A DNA stretch of 64,000 nucleotides from Pseudomonas fluorescens (GCF_001648775.1 NZ_LVEJ01000008.1:62001-126000); one strand, 5' to 3'. Numbered from the stretch's first letter, positions 8,760 through 17,450 are shown. Notes: generated by a model from the letters alone, not told the origin. Program-made: numbers and translations.

Positions 8760-8993
8760 ATGGCTAATGATTTGCTGTTTCAGGGTGGCGTGCTGCCCAC
8801 CGACCCAACCCGGCCGATGCCCGGCACCGATGAGCCGACGCTGGCCGATCATGATTCACCGATGGGAATGCCCCCAGGGCGTGATCCGTTGAGCGATGCT
8901 GACCGGCCCGAAGACTGGAAGGATCCGGCAGCGGATGATGAGGATGTGCCGCCGGCGGATGAGCCGACGCCGTTGTCGGATGATCGGCGCTGA
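8760..8993 (+). CDS. Small acidic Asp/Pro-rich hypothetical protein
   Basis: A 77-residue product starting at the ATG at 8760, with GAGG (8750-8753) six bases before it. It is very rich in D, P and E, has almost no aromatic or hydrophobic core residues beyond the first ten, and ends in PTPLSDDRR; it is likely disordered. Composition is close to two tandem small proteins at 25417-25623 and 25636-25848. I do not recognise a domain. REP pair follows. Confidence 0.6.
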   Translation: MANDLLFQGGVLPTDPTRPMPGTDEPTLADHDSPMGMPPGRDPLSDADRPEDWKDPAADDEDVPPADEPTPLSDDRR

Positions 8994-9024
8994 GCTTTGG
9001 TTTTTGTGTTGAATTTGCCGGCCT

Positions 9025-9100
9025 CTTCGCGAGCAAGCTCGCTCCCACATTGGATCTGTGCCTTACCTGAATCCATGTGGGAGCGAGCTTGCTCGCGAAG
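9025..9100. repeat. REP inverted pair (tail-to-tail)
   Basis: TTCGCGAGCAAGCTCGCTCC from 9026 and the opposite copy ending at 9100, with a spacer of about 22 bases. Between two convergent genes. Confidence 0.85.
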
Positions 9101-9129
9101 ACGGCATTCGCTTCAAAACAGATTTCAGA

Positions 9130-10026
9130 TCAAACCCCAACGGCCCGAACCCCACCAACTCGCCGCTCCAGATTCAACGCCAACACACTGATCACCACCA
9201 CCACCGACCCCACCAGCACCAGCAGCGTCGGCCGCTCCGCCAGCCCGACCGAAGCAATCCCCATCGCCGTTGGCGGAATCAGATACAGCGTCATCGTCGC
9301 CCGACTCAGATCCACATGCTTGAGCACAAAGCCCCACGCCAGATAGGCCAGCGCACTGGGAAACACGCCCAATGCCAACACCGCCCACTGCACCCGCAGC
9401 GGCGCATTCATCACGGCGTGTGCCAGGCCTGGCAAATAAATCAGCAGCAACACCGTCCCCGACCACACCGCGTAACACGCCAGGCTGAAACCGTCGTAGC
9501 GCCGCGCATGATGTTTTTGCAGCGCGAAGTAGATGCTCCATGACACCGCCGCCAGCAGGATCAGCAGGGCATGCGCATCAATATCGCCCAGGCCCTTATC
9601 GCCGCTGACCACGATCACCACGCCGACAAAACCGAGCAGCACACAACCCCAGCGCCAGGCACTGACCTGATCCTTGAACACGAACCGCGCCAGCAATGTG
9701 CTGAACAGCGGGCTCGATTGCGCCAATACACTGGAAGCCCCGGCGCTGACACTTTGCTGGCCGATGTTCAGCGCGACGTGGTGCAGGCTGACGGCGAAGA
9801 AACCCAAGGCAAACAACAACGGCACATCGTGCAGATGCGGCAAGCGAATGCCTTTGAACGCGGCAATGAGTGCCATGAACAACGACGCCAAGAGAAACCG
9901 CAGCAAGGCCAGGTGCCCGGGGTCGTAGGCTTGCAATCCGATGTGAATGCCGGTGGGCGAATACGCCCAGCAAGCGACGACGAAGGCCATCGCCAAAAGG
10001 ATTTTCAACGGGGAAGGGTGCGGCAT
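9130..10026 (-). CDS. EamA/DMT family transporter
   Basis: Ten-segment drug/metabolite exporter of 298 residues with two EamA repeats (about residues 8-135 and 145-285); the repeat ends are typical (SSVLAQSSPLFSTLLARFVFKD in the first, LSRATMTLYLIPPTAMGIA in the second). These export amino acids, metabolites or toxic compounds through the inner membrane. The open frame extends 29 codons upstream but the start MPHPSPLKIL at 10026 begins directly before the first membrane segment. It is divergent from a LysR gene that probably controls it. Confidence 0.85.
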   Translation of the reverse strand: MPHPSPLKILLAMAFVVACWAYSPTGIHIGLQAYDPGHLALLRFLLASLFMALIAAFKGIRLPHLHDVPLLFALGFFAVSLHHVALNIGQQSVSAGASSVLAQSSPLFSTLLARFVFKDQVSAWRWGCVLLGFVGVVIVVSGDKGLGDIDAHALLILLAAVSWSIYFALQKHHARRYDGFSLACYAVWSGTVLLLIYLPGLAHAVMNAPLRVQWAVLALGVFPSALAYLAWGFVLKHVDLSRATMTLYLIPPTAMGIASVGLAERPTLLVLVGSVVVVISVLALNLERRVGGVRAVGV

Positions 10027-10127
10027 GATCAGGCGCTCGGTGCTGTTGATGCGCCGAGTATCCGGGCGGCCAATCATTCGCCACAACTGACTTATACTGC
10101 GCTGAATGTTCACTCAGAGTGATGGGT

Positions 10128-10994
10128 ATGGAGCTGGCACAAATCCGTATGTTCAAGACCGTCGCTGACGAGGGCAGCATCGCCCGGGCGGCGCAAAAGC
10201 TGTTCTGCGTGCCGTCGAACATCACCGCGCGCATCAAGGCGCTGGAGGCGGAGCTGGGCGTTGCGCTGTTTCTGCGTGAGGGCCGCGGGTTACGGATCAG
10301 CCCGGCGGGGCAGACTTTTCTCGCCTACGCGCAAAAGATTCTCGCGCTGACCGCTGAAGCAAAACGCGCGGTGGATCCCTCGGCCGAGCCGTCCGGGCCA
10401 CTGCGCATCGGCGCGATCGAATCGTCGGCGACCGGGCGTTTGCCGCGCTTGCTGGCGAAATTTCACAAGCGCTATCCGCAGGTGGCGCTGGAACTCACCA
10501 CCGGCACTTGGGGGCAGTTGCTCGACGACACCGTCAGCCATCGCCTGGATGGCGCGATTGTCGCGGTGGATGTCGAACGCTCGCAGCTCAGGCGCACGCC
10601 GATGTATCGCGAAGAGTTGTTGTTGATCGCCTCGACGTCATTCGGGCCGGTACGCGGCATCGAAGATCTGCAGGACAAAACCGTGTTCATGTGGCCGCAG
10701 GGTTGCCCGTATCGGGCTGCGCTGGAGCATTGGCTGTTGCGTCAGGGGCTGGCGTTGCCGATTGTCAGCCTCGCCAGTTACGGGGCGATTGTCGGTTGTG
10801 TGAGTGCCGGGGCAGGGGTGGCGCTGGTGCCCAAGGGCGTGTTTGAGCAGTACGCGAAAGGGGCGGGGTGTGTGGGCTATGAGTTTCCCGAACTGACCGC
10901 TGTCGACAACTTGTTTTACTGGCATGAAAACGCCGGGGTGCATCCGGCGCGGGAGGCGTTTGTGGCGATGTTGCGGGAGGAGTTTAGTGTGTAG
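10128..10994 (+). CDS. LysR-family regulator (PtrR-like)
   Basis: The 288-residue protein begins MELAQIRMFKTVADEGSIARAAQKLFCVPSN, a LysR winged helix in which position 27-31 reads CVPSN, as in the PtrR/YneJ branch. A LysR substrate domain follows from about residue 90. In-frame starts at 10119 and 10122 exist but the ATG at 10128 fits the family N terminus. It is 101 bases from the divergent EamA exporter, its likely target. Confidence 0.85.
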   Translation: MELAQIRMFKTVADEGSIARAAQKLFCVPSNITARIKALEAELGVALFLREGRGLRISPAGQTFLAYAQKILALTAEAKRAVDPSAEPSGPLRIGAIESSATGRLPRLLAKFHKRYPQVALELTTGTWGQLLDDTVSHRLDGAIVAVDVERSQLRRTPMYREELLLIASTSFGPVRGIEDLQDKTVFMWPQGCPYRAALEHWLLRQGLALPIVSLASYGAIVGCVSAGAGVALVPKGVFEQYAKGAGCVGYEFPELTAVDNLFYWHENAGVHPAREAFVAMLREEFSV

Positions 10995-11003
10995 GAAACG
11001 CGG

Positions 11004-11215
11004 ACCCTCACCCCAGCCCTCTCCCGGAGGGAGAGGGAGCTGACCGAGTTGTCATGCGCTATACGCCGACCTGAACAATCGAGTCGATTATGGATTCGGC
11101 CAAGTCTGACTTTCTTGATCATTGTGGATTCACCGGCGAATTTTCAGGTCGGTGAACCTCTCCAACATCCCCCAATCAGTCCCCTCTCCCTCTGGGAGAG
11201 GGCTAGGGTGAGGGC
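11004..11215. repeat. Long palindromic intergenic repeat, copy 1
   Basis: The element opens with CCCTCACCCCAGCCCTCTCC, has GGGAGAGGG just inside, and closes with the inverted arm CCCTCTCC...GGGCTAGGGTGAGGG. Inside are CGCCGACCTGAA and, inverted, TTCAGGTCGG. It fills the gap between the LysR gene and trhP. Related copies are at 18881-19040 and 24072-24229. Confidence 0.75.
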
Positions 11216-11219
11216 ATTC

Positions 11220-12551
11220 TCAGGCGTCACGCAAATCCCGCATCAACAACCCAAACCGCAAATCCACCCCCTCCGGAATCGGCACATAAACCGTATGCCC
11301 ATCCCCCGGCGCCACCTCGATCGCCTCACCCTTAAGGCTCTGCAATTCACGCAGATCAAAATGAAAATTGCCCTCGGGCGTCATCAATTCCAGATGATCG
11401 CCAAGACCAAAACGGTTCTTCACCTTGACCTCAGCCAGCAGCCCACGCCGCTCGCCAGTCAACTCACCCACAAACTGCTGACGCTCCGACACCGAACTGC
11501 CATGCTGATAGTTCTGGTACTCGTCATGCACATGCCGACGCAGAAAGCCTTCGGTGTAGCCGCGCTGCGCCAGTGACTCCAGATCCGTCATCAGGCTGCG
11601 ATCAAACTCGCGCCCGGCCACCGCATCATCAATCGCCCGGCGATACACCTGGGTGGTGCGCGCGCAGTAAAAATGCGATTTGGTCCGGCCTTCGATTTTC
11701 AGTGAATGCACGCCCATGCGCGTCAGGCGCTCGACGTGTTGCACCGCACGCAAGTCCTTGGCGTTCATGATGTAGGTGCCGTGTTCGTCCTCGAACGCCG
11801 GCATCAACTCGTCGGGACGATTGGCTTCCCGTAGCAGGAACACCTGATCGGTGGGCGCGCCCAGACCCAGGGTCGGCTCGGGCGGGAAGGTCTGGACGAT
11901 CTCGCCGAGCTGATTTTCCGTGGCCGCTTGCGCCGAGTATTTCCAGCGGCAAGCGTTGGTGCAGGTGCCCTGATTGGCATCGCGTTTGTTCATGTAACCC
12001 GACAGCAGGCAGCGCCCGGAATAGGCCATACACAAAGCTCCGTGGACGAACACTTCCAGCTCCATGCCCGGCACCTGTTCGCGGATTTCGCCGATTTCCT
12101 CCAGCGACAATTCCCGCGACAGGATGATCCGGCTCAAACCCTGCTGCTGCCAGAACTCGACACTCGCCCAGTTCACCGTGTTGGCCTGCACCGAGAGGTG
12201 AATCGGCATCTGCGGGAAATGCCGGCGCACCAGCATGATCAGGCCCGGGTCGGACATGATCAGTGCATCCGGCGCCATTTCGATCACCGGCGCCAGATCC
12301 TTGAGGAAGGTCTTCAGCTTGGCGTTGTGCGGGGCGATGTTGACCACCACGTAGAAGCGCTTGCCCTGCGCCTGCGCCTCACGAATGCCCAGTGCCAGGT
12401 TGGCGTGATCGAACTCGTTGTTGCGCACGCGCAGGCTGTAGCGCGGCTGGCCGGCATAAACCGCATCGGCGCCGTAGGCGAAGGCGTAACGCATGTTCTT
12501 CAGGGTGCCGGCGGGGGCGAGCAGTTCGGGGGCGGCGAGGGTCGGGATCAT
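11220..12551 (-). CDS. trhP: U32-family tRNA 5-hydroxyuridine synthesis protein TrhP (YegQ)
   Basis: 443 residues, close to E. coli YegQ (453). It begins APELLAPAGTLKNMRYAFAYGADAVYAG, the U32 signature, and has the cysteine-rich cluster CMAYSGRCLLSGYMNKRDANQGTCTNACRW (about residues 167-197) that likely binds an iron-sulfur cluster, then SLKIEGRTKS and a small C-terminal barrel. TrhP uses prephenate to hydroxylate U34 of certain tRNAs. Start at 12551 (MIPTLAAPE) matches the family; 41 further open codons upstream look non-coding. Confidence 0.9.
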   Translation of the reverse strand: MIPTLAAPELLAPAGTLKNMRYAFAYGADAVYAGQPRYSLRVRNNEFDHANLALGIREAQAQGKRFYVVVNIAPHNAKLKTFLKDLAPVIEMAPDALIMSDPGLIMLVRRHFPQMPIHLSVQANTVNWASVEFWQQQGLSRIILSRELSLEEIGEIREQVPGMELEVFVHGALCMAYSGRCLLSGYMNKRDANQGTCTNACRWKYSAQAATENQLGEIVQTFPPEPTLGLGAPTDQVFLLREANRPDELMPAFEDEHGTYIMNAKDLRAVQHVERLTRMGVHSLKIEGRTKSHFYCARTTQVYRRAIDDAVAGREFDRSLMTDLESLAQRGYTEGFLRRHVHDEYQNYQHGSSVSERQQFVGELTGERRGLLAEVKVKNRFGLGDHLELMTPEGNFHFDLRELQSLKGEAIEVAPGDGHTVYVPIPEGVDLRFGLLMRDLRDA

Positions 12552-12626
12552 GGCGGTGTCGGTCGTAAAAGCGCGGCAGGGTAGAGCGGATGCGGGCGGG
12601 GCGCATTGATCTGGATCTACGTTTCG

Positions 12627-12652
12627 GCTGTTTCTGTTTGTGCAGAAACAGC
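12627..12652. promoter_or_regulatory. 10-bp inverted repeat upstream of the isochorismatase-like gene
   Basis: GCTGTTTCTG (12627-12636) and its exact complement CAGAAACAGC (12643-12652) around six bases, about 90 bases before the next start codon. Could be an operator or a small hairpin; no T-run. Confidence 0.4.
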
Positions 12653-12739
12653 ACAGATCATGTGTCGGTTTCACTGTGTTCGACGGTCAGGCGCCTGCTT
12701 AAGCTTGGTTCCTCACTCCACTGAACAGAGGCTCTCTGC

Positions 12740-13426
12740 ATGCAGCGTTTTACCCGTCGTTTCCTCAGTGCTTGTGCATTTTCCGGTGTATTGGCCAGCA
12801 CCGGCGCACTGGCCGACAACCATCCGACACTTCGCGCGATGTCCGGTGCCACGCCGATCAACCAGTTGCCGGCCGGCAAGTCCGTCTTGTTGGTGATCGA
12901 TTTCCAGAACGAATACTTCACCGGCAAGATGCCGATCCCGGACGGTGCTGAGGCCCTGGCCAACACCCGTAAACTGATCACCTTTGCCGACAGCCACAAG
13001 ATCCCCGTGTACCACGTTCAACATATCGCCCCGGCCGGTTCGCCGGTGTTTGCCATTGATGGTGACACCGTGAAGTTTCACCCGGACATGCAGCCACGTG
13101 CCCAGGATGTGGTGCTGCAAAAAACCACGGTCAGCGTGTTCGGCAGTACTGATCTGAACGAACGGCTGAAACAGTCCGGCATCGAGACGGTGATTGTTGC
13201 GGGCCTGATGACCCACGCGTGCGTCGCCGGGGCCGCGCGGGACGCAGCGCCACTGGGTTTTAACGTCATCGTTGCCTCGGATGCCTCGGCCACCCGTGCG
13301 ATCACCCGAGCCAATGGTGCGTCGATCGACAAGGATGCTCTGCATAAAGCCGCACTGGCGGAAGTCGAGGACACCTTCGGCGATGTGCTGAGCACCGCCG
13401 AGATCGTCAAACTGCCGGTTCGCTGA
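12740..13426 (+). CDS. Exported isochorismatase-family hydrolase
   Basis: 228-residue cysteine hydrolase of the isochorismatase/nicotinamidase fold. The catalytic triad is visible as D54 in VIDFQNEYF, K128 in QKTTVSVF, and C161 in THACVAG. Unusually for the family, the first 26 residues form a signal peptide (MQRFTRRFLSACAFSG... ending LADN), so the enzyme probably acts in the periplasm. The substrate cannot be inferred. The gene is single, followed by a hairpin at 13476-13512. Confidence 0.85.
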   Translation: MQRFTRRFLSACAFSGVLASTGALADNHPTLRAMSGATPINQLPAGKSVLLVIDFQNEYFTGKMPIPDGAEALANTRKLITFADSHKIPVYHVQHIAPAGSPVFAIDGDTVKFHPDMQPRAQDVVLQKTTVSVFGSTDLNERLKQSGIETVIVAGLMTHACVAGAARDAAPLGFNVIVASDASATRAITRANGASIDKDALHKAALAEVEDTFGDVLSTAEIVKLPVR

Positions 13427-13475
13427 CCGGCTCGTGCTGATCCGCAACTATGCTCCATGAATAAAGATGGCACTC

Positions 13476-13512
13476 GTGCAGGCCCCGGTTGACTAAGCAT
13501 CGGGGCGTGCAC
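13476..13512 (+). terminator. Hairpin after the isochorismatase-like gene
   Basis: GTGCAGGCCCCG (13476-13487) pairs with CGGGGCGTGCAC (13501-13512) with one mismatch and a 13-base loop. No T-run, so termination efficiency is uncertain. Confidence 0.45.
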
Positions 13513-13537
13513 GACGCCTGACTGACATGGATCGGAC

Positions 13538-14599
13538 ATGAACGAAAAAAGCCTTCAATTCAAATCCCTCACCGTGCTGCTGTTGCTGGTCACGGTGGCG
13601 TTTATCTGGATCCTCTTGCCGTTCTACGGCGCGGTGTTCTGGGCGGTGATTCTCGGCATTGTGTTTGCGCCGATGCAACGCCGGCTGCAGGCGAAATTCG
13701 GCTGGCAGCGCAACCTGACCTCCCTGTGCACCTTGGCGATCTGCCTGGTGATCGCGATTCTGCCGGTGATCATCCTCAGTGTGCTGCTGGTGCAGGAAGG
13801 CGCGACCGTCTACAAAAACATCGAAAGCGGCGAGTTGGACATCGCCGCGTATCTGGCGCAATTCAAGCACAGCCTGCCGCCGTACTTTCAGCACTTGCTC
13901 GATCGCTTCGGCATGGGCGAACTCAATGGCCTGCGCGAGAAAATCGTCAAGGCGGCGATGCAGGGCAGCCAGGTGCTGGCCAGTCAGGCCTTCAGTTTCG
14001 GCCAGGGCACGTTCGAATTCGTGGTGAGTTTTTTCATCATGCTGTATTTGCTGTTTTTCTTTCTGCGCGACGGGGCCGAACTGGCGCGCAAGGTGCGCAA
14101 TGCCGTGCCGCTGGAAGAACATCACAAACGGCGCCTGCAACTGAAGTTCAACCGCGTGGTGCGGGCGACGGTGAAGGGCAATCTGGTGGTCGCGGTGACG
14201 CAGGGCGCGTTGGGCGGGGCAATTTTCTGGTTTCTCGATATTCCCAGCGCGTTGCTGTGGGCGGTATTGATGGCGTTTCTGTCGCTGTTGCCAGCGGTCG
14301 GCGCGGGGATCGTCTGGGCGCCGGTGGCGGCTTATTTTCTGCTCAGCGGAATGGTCTGGCAGGGCGTGGTGCTGGGGTTGTTCGGGGTATTTGTGATCGG
14401 TTTGGTGGACAACGTATTGCGGCCGATTCTGGTGGGCAAGGATACCAAAATGCCCGATTACATGATTCTGATCTCAACCCTTGGCGGTCTTGCGGTATTC
14501 GGCCTGAATGGCTTTGTGATCGGGCCATTGATCGCGGCGTTGTTCATGTCGAGTTGGGCACTGTTCGCCGAAACCAAGCCCAAGGTGCAACTGCCTTAA
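13538..14599 (+). CDS. AI-2E family (PerM/YdiK-like) membrane transporter
   Basis: 353-residue inner-membrane protein of the AI-2E transporter family: two N-terminal membrane segments (about residues 12-55), one near 65-85, a soluble helical stretch with a membrane return at about 160-180 (VVSFFIMLYLLFFFLRDG), then a C-terminal cluster including PSALLWAVLMAFLSLLPAVGAG and DNVLRPILVGKDTKMPDYMILIS, the family signature. Family members include autoinducer-2 and Na/H-linked exporters; the substrate here is unknown. Its stop overlaps the stop of the convergent small gene at 14596. Confidence 0.85.
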   Translation: MNEKSLQFKSLTVLLLLVTVAFIWILLPFYGAVFWAVILGIVFAPMQRRLQAKFGWQRNLTSLCTLAICLVIAILPVIILSVLLVQEGATVYKNIESGELDIAAYLAQFKHSLPPYFQHLLDRFGMGELNGLREKIVKAAMQGSQVLASQAFSFGQGTFEFVVSFFIMLYLLFFFLRDGAELARKVRNAVPLEEHHKRRLQLKFNRVVRATVKGNLVVAVTQGALGGAIFWFLDIPSALLWAVLMAFLSLLPAVGAGIVWAPVAAYFLLSGMVWQGVVLGLFGVFVIGLVDNVLRPILVGKDTKMPDYMILISTLGGLAVFGLNGFVIGPLIAALFMSSWALFAETKPKVQLP

Positions 14600-14778
14600 G
14601 CGTTAAACGGCTCGCTGACCATTTTTTGCGAGAGTGCCTGCGCAGCGGGCAGCGAGGTGAGCGGGCCGCTGATGGGCTCGCCATCGCGCATCAGGTACCA
14701 GCAGGCGAGCAGGCCCGACGCTCTGAGCGAAGCGGGAACGGCGCTGCCGATAACGGACATGATTTGAACCTGAGCCAT
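14596..14778 (-). CDS. Small hypothetical protein
   Basis: 60 residues from MAQVQIMSVIGSAV. A GGAGGTACCCGTC ribosome site lies just ahead of the ATG at 14778. The sequence has a mildly hydrophobic stretch and no recognised domain. It overlaps the AI-2E family gene by two bases at their stops. Likely a real Pseudomonas small protein, function unknown. Confidence 0.6.
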   Translation of the reverse strand: MAQVQIMSVIGSAVPASLRASGLLACWYLMRDGEPISGPLTSLPAAQALSQKMVSEPFNA

Positions 14779-14880
14779 GACGGGTACCTCCATCTATCAA
14801 TGGAGCTACCTTAGAGATTCGCCGCTTCTACGGACAATCAACGCTTTCGATAGTGGTCATTGACGCCGTTGAGGGCGGGC

Positions 14881-15075
14881 TCAATCGACCACTTGATCGA
14901 GCATGTGCATGACTTCGCGCTCGTTGAGCAAACCTTTGTGCACGAGGTTTTCCGCCAGCAGCGAAAGGAATTTCGCGCAGCGGTGACCTTCCAGGTGCTT
15001 GAGTTCGGTCAGCGCGCTGTACACCTTGCTGGAGGTGCACAGGCCGACAATGCGGTGCGGGTTTTGTGTTGGCAT
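14881..15075 (-). CDS. Small hypothetical protein, helical
   Basis: The start at 15075 (MPTQNPHRIVG) has AAGGA seven bases upstream; an open frame extends to an ATG at 15138 without a ribosome site. The 64-residue product is mainly helical (SSKVYSALTELKHLEGHR, then KFLSLLAENLVHKGLLNEREVMHMLDQVV). No known domain; the C terminus looks like a small helical protein-binding module. Confidence 0.6.
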   Translation of the reverse strand: MPTQNPHRIVGLCTSSKVYSALTELKHLEGHRCAKFLSLLAENLVHKGLLNEREVMHMLDQVVD

Positions 15076-15264
15076 ACCGTCGTCCTTGTTGTTATCAACC
15101 TGTTGTTTACGGACGGATTCAGATTGCGGTTCCGTCATGACAAATAAATGACCGTTTTGTGCAAATGTAAGTAACGGTCAATCAATCATGCCGACTTTAG
15201 CCGCTGAAACTGTCCCGACAGCGACCTTGGCGAGATTTTTTCAGACGTTGGCCGACCAACGGTC

Positions 15265-15300
15265 ATAAAAAAGCCCCGCTATAAAGCGGGGCTCTGTTTT
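15265..15300 (-). terminator. Terminator of the PVYVQ-repeat protein gene
   Basis: AGCCCCGCT and AGCGGGGCT around ATAA, flanked by A-run and T-run, 10-40 bases downstream of the minus-strand stop at 15305. Confidence 0.85.
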
Positions 15301-15304
15301 TCGG

Positions 15305-15664
15305 TTACCAGCGTGGACCACCGTAATAGTGCGGGCGACCGTAGTAGCCACGCGGCGGGCCGTAATAAACCGGAGCCGGTTGCACGTAGACCGGTTGTTG
15401 CACATACACCGGCGCCGGCTGGTAGTAGACCGGTGGCGGTGGCTGCTGCACATACACCGGGGGCGGCGGGGCGGCATACACCGGCGCTTGCTGCACATAC
15501 ACCGGGCGATCCTGATTGATAAGCGCCGAGCCGATGATGGCCGAGCCGACGATCGCGCCAAACACCGCTGGGCCTTGCCAGTAATTGCCGCCGTGGGCTT
15601 CTGCTTGCCCTGCGACAGCAAAAGCACCGATCAGCAGGGCCACGATAGGGAGTTTACGAATCAT
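15305..15664 (-). CDS. Secreted Pro/Tyr/Val/Gln-repeat protein
   Basis: 119 residues: signal peptide (MIRKLPIVALLIGAFAVAGQAEA), a glycine-zipper-like hydrophobic segment (GPAVFGAIVGSAIIGSALI, about residues 31-49), then repeats built from PVYVQ, PVYAAPPPP and PVYYQ to about residue 98, ending in a Gly/Tyr-rich tail (YYGRPHYYGGPRW). The zipper suggests outer-membrane or envelope association. No known function. ATG has a downstream-facing strong signal and its own terminator. Confidence 0.75.
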   Translation of the reverse strand: MIRKLPIVALLIGAFAVAGQAEAHGGNYWQGPAVFGAIVGSAIIGSALINQDRPVYVQQAPVYAAPPPPVYVQQPPPPVYYQPAPVYVQQPVYVQPAPVYYGPPRGYYGRPHYYGGPRW

Positions 15665-15920
15665 GATAAATCCTCGGTTCTTCGACCCGGCGGCAGGGCC
15701 TGCACCAGGCCCACAGTTGTCGCGGGGATACTTCTAAGACAGCGAAATTCTGAAAATCAGCACAGCCGCTGGGTAAATTTTGTGTAAGGTCTGTACCGGC
15801 TTCTTTACCGGGCCGGGCAAGGGCCACAGAACACGTTTAAAACAGGCCTCTATGATCGTTCAGAACCCGATGGGCTGGCTAATCCCGTCTATCCGAAAGT
15901 GCGTTTGAAGGAGAAGTTTC

Positions 15921-16739
15921 ATGCAGATGAACCCAAACAAAGACACCCAACTGTGCATGTCCCTGTCAGGGCGCCCGGGGAATTTCGGTCTGCGTTTTCA
16001 TAACCATTTGTATGAGCAGTTGGGCCTGAATTTCTATTACAAGGCATTCAGCAGTAAAGACCTGACCGGCGCAGTCGGCGGGATTCGTGCTTTGGGCATC
16101 CGTGGTTGCGGCGTGTCGATGCCGTTCAAGGAAGCCTGCATTGCGCTGGTCGATGAGCTGGACGCGTCGGCGGCGGCGATCCAGTCGATCAACACCATCG
16201 TCAATACCAACGGCCATCTCAAGGCCTACAACACCGATTACATTGCCATCGAGCAGTTGCTGAAAACCCACGCGGTGCCCAAGGACACGACCTTCGCCCT
16301 GCGTGGCAGCGGCGGCATGGCCAAAGCGGTGGCCAGTGCCTTGCGTGATGGTGGCTACAAAAACGGTTTGATCGTTGCCCGCAACGAGCGCGCCGGGCGT
16401 GCGCTGGCAGATTCGCTGGGTTATCGCTGGCAGGCTGAGCTGGGGGATGAGCGCCCGCAGATGCTGATCAACGTGACGCCGGTGGGCATGGACGGTGGTC
16501 TGGAGGCCGGGCAACTGGCTTTCGAGTCTGACGTCATCAAAGCCGCTGATACCGTTTTTGACGTGGTGGCGATTCCGTCGGAGACGCCGTTGATCGTGCG
16601 CGGTCGGGCTGAGGGGAAAAAGGTTATTACCGGGCTGGAGGTCATCGCGATCCAGGCGCTGGAGCAGTTTGTGCTGTACACCGGCGTGCGGCCGGATGAG
16701 GCGCAGTTTGCGGCGGCGGTGGCGTTTGCCCGCAGCTGA
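15921..16739 (+). CDS. Shikimate dehydrogenase-like NAD(P)-dependent oxidoreductase
   Basis: 272 residues with the AroE fold: substrate domain with the catalytic lysine in GVSMPFKEACI (about residue 73), NTDYIA where AroE has NTDxxG, and an NAD(P) domain with RGSGGMAKAVASAL. Length and the GRPGNFGLRFHN opening match the SDH-like (HI0607) branch rather than true AroE, so it may use quinate, shikimate or another polyol. GGAG lies seven bases before the ATG. Followed by a REP pair and a cupin gene. Confidence 0.8.
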   Translation: MQMNPNKDTQLCMSLSGRPGNFGLRFHNHLYEQLGLNFYYKAFSSKDLTGAVGGIRALGIRGCGVSMPFKEACIALVDELDASAAAIQSINTIVNTNGHLKAYNTDYIAIEQLLKTHAVPKDTTFALRGSGGMAKAVASALRDGGYKNGLIVARNERAGRALADSLGYRWQAELGDERPQMLINVTPVGMDGGLEAGQLAFESDVIKAADTVFDVVAIPSETPLIVRGRAEGKKVITGLEVIAIQALEQFVLYTGVRPDEAQFAAAVAFARS

Positions 16740-16769
16740 TTCTTTGGCTTTGTGTTGATCTGGCGGGCC

Positions 16770-16838
16770 CCTTCGCGAGCAAGCTCGCTCCCACATTGGA
16801 ATGCGTTCCCCTGTGGGAGCGAGCCTGCTCGCGAAGGA
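16770..16838. repeat. REP inverted pair
   Basis: CTTCGCGAGCAAGCTCGCTC from 16771, then the opposite copy ending GCTCGCGAAGG by 16838, with a 16-base spacer. Directly after the shikimate-dehydrogenase-like gene. Confidence 0.85.
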
Positions 16839-16931
16839 AGCGACGCGGTTTCACGCCAGGCATCAATGCCTATACTGCCTCCCCAGCAAGCACAGACTTG
16901 CCCACCACAAAAACCGTGACCGAGGCCCACC

Positions 16932-17450
16932 ATGCACCCACCCATCCTCAACCTGCATCAGGTCGAACTCGAATCCCTACCCGAAGCCCTGGCCCCGGAA
17001 GGCGAAACCGCCGGGCGTTATCAGCAGCGCATGGCCCGCGTCGGCCAGCGACTGGGCTCGCAAAAACTCGGTTATCGCCTGTACGCGCTTCCGCCAGGCA
17101 TGCGCGGCAGCCCGTTTCACAGTCATCGGGTCAATGAAGAGATGTTTTACGTGGTGGCCGGGGAGGGCGAGGTGCGTCTCGGTGCCGAGCGGTTCCCGAT
17201 CCGCGAAGGCGACGTGATCGCTTGCCCGCCGGGCGGGCCGGAGAAGGCACATCAGATCATCAATACCAGCCGGCAGGAGTTGCGTTATCTGGCGGTGAGT
17301 ACCCAGCAGCAGCCGGAAATTTGCGAATACCCGGATTCGAACAAATATGCGGTGATGGATAACTTCACGGTTGATGCCGAGGGTAATGCCTCAGGTTTTG
17401 TCGCCGTGGCACGGCAGGCGGATGGCGTGGATTACTGGGATGGTGAATAA
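16932..17450 (+). CDS. Cupin domain protein
   Basis: 172-residue single-cupin protein. Motif 1 is present as FHSHRVNEEMFYVVAGEGEVRLG (about residues 62-84) with the metal-binding H-x-H and E, and motif 2 near EGDVIACPPGGPEKAHQIIN with the last histidine. Likely a small metalloenzyme or sugar-binding protein in the cytoplasm; the reaction is unknown. GAGG precedes the ATG. Confidence 0.8.
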   Translation: MHPPILNLHQVELESLPEALAPEGETAGRYQQRMARVGQRLGSQKLGYRLYALPPGMRGSPFHSHRVNEEMFYVVAGEGEVRLGAERFPIREGDVIACPPGGPEKAHQIINTSRQELRYLAVSTQQQPEICEYPDSNKYAVMDNFTVDAEGNASGFVAVARQADGVDYWDGE

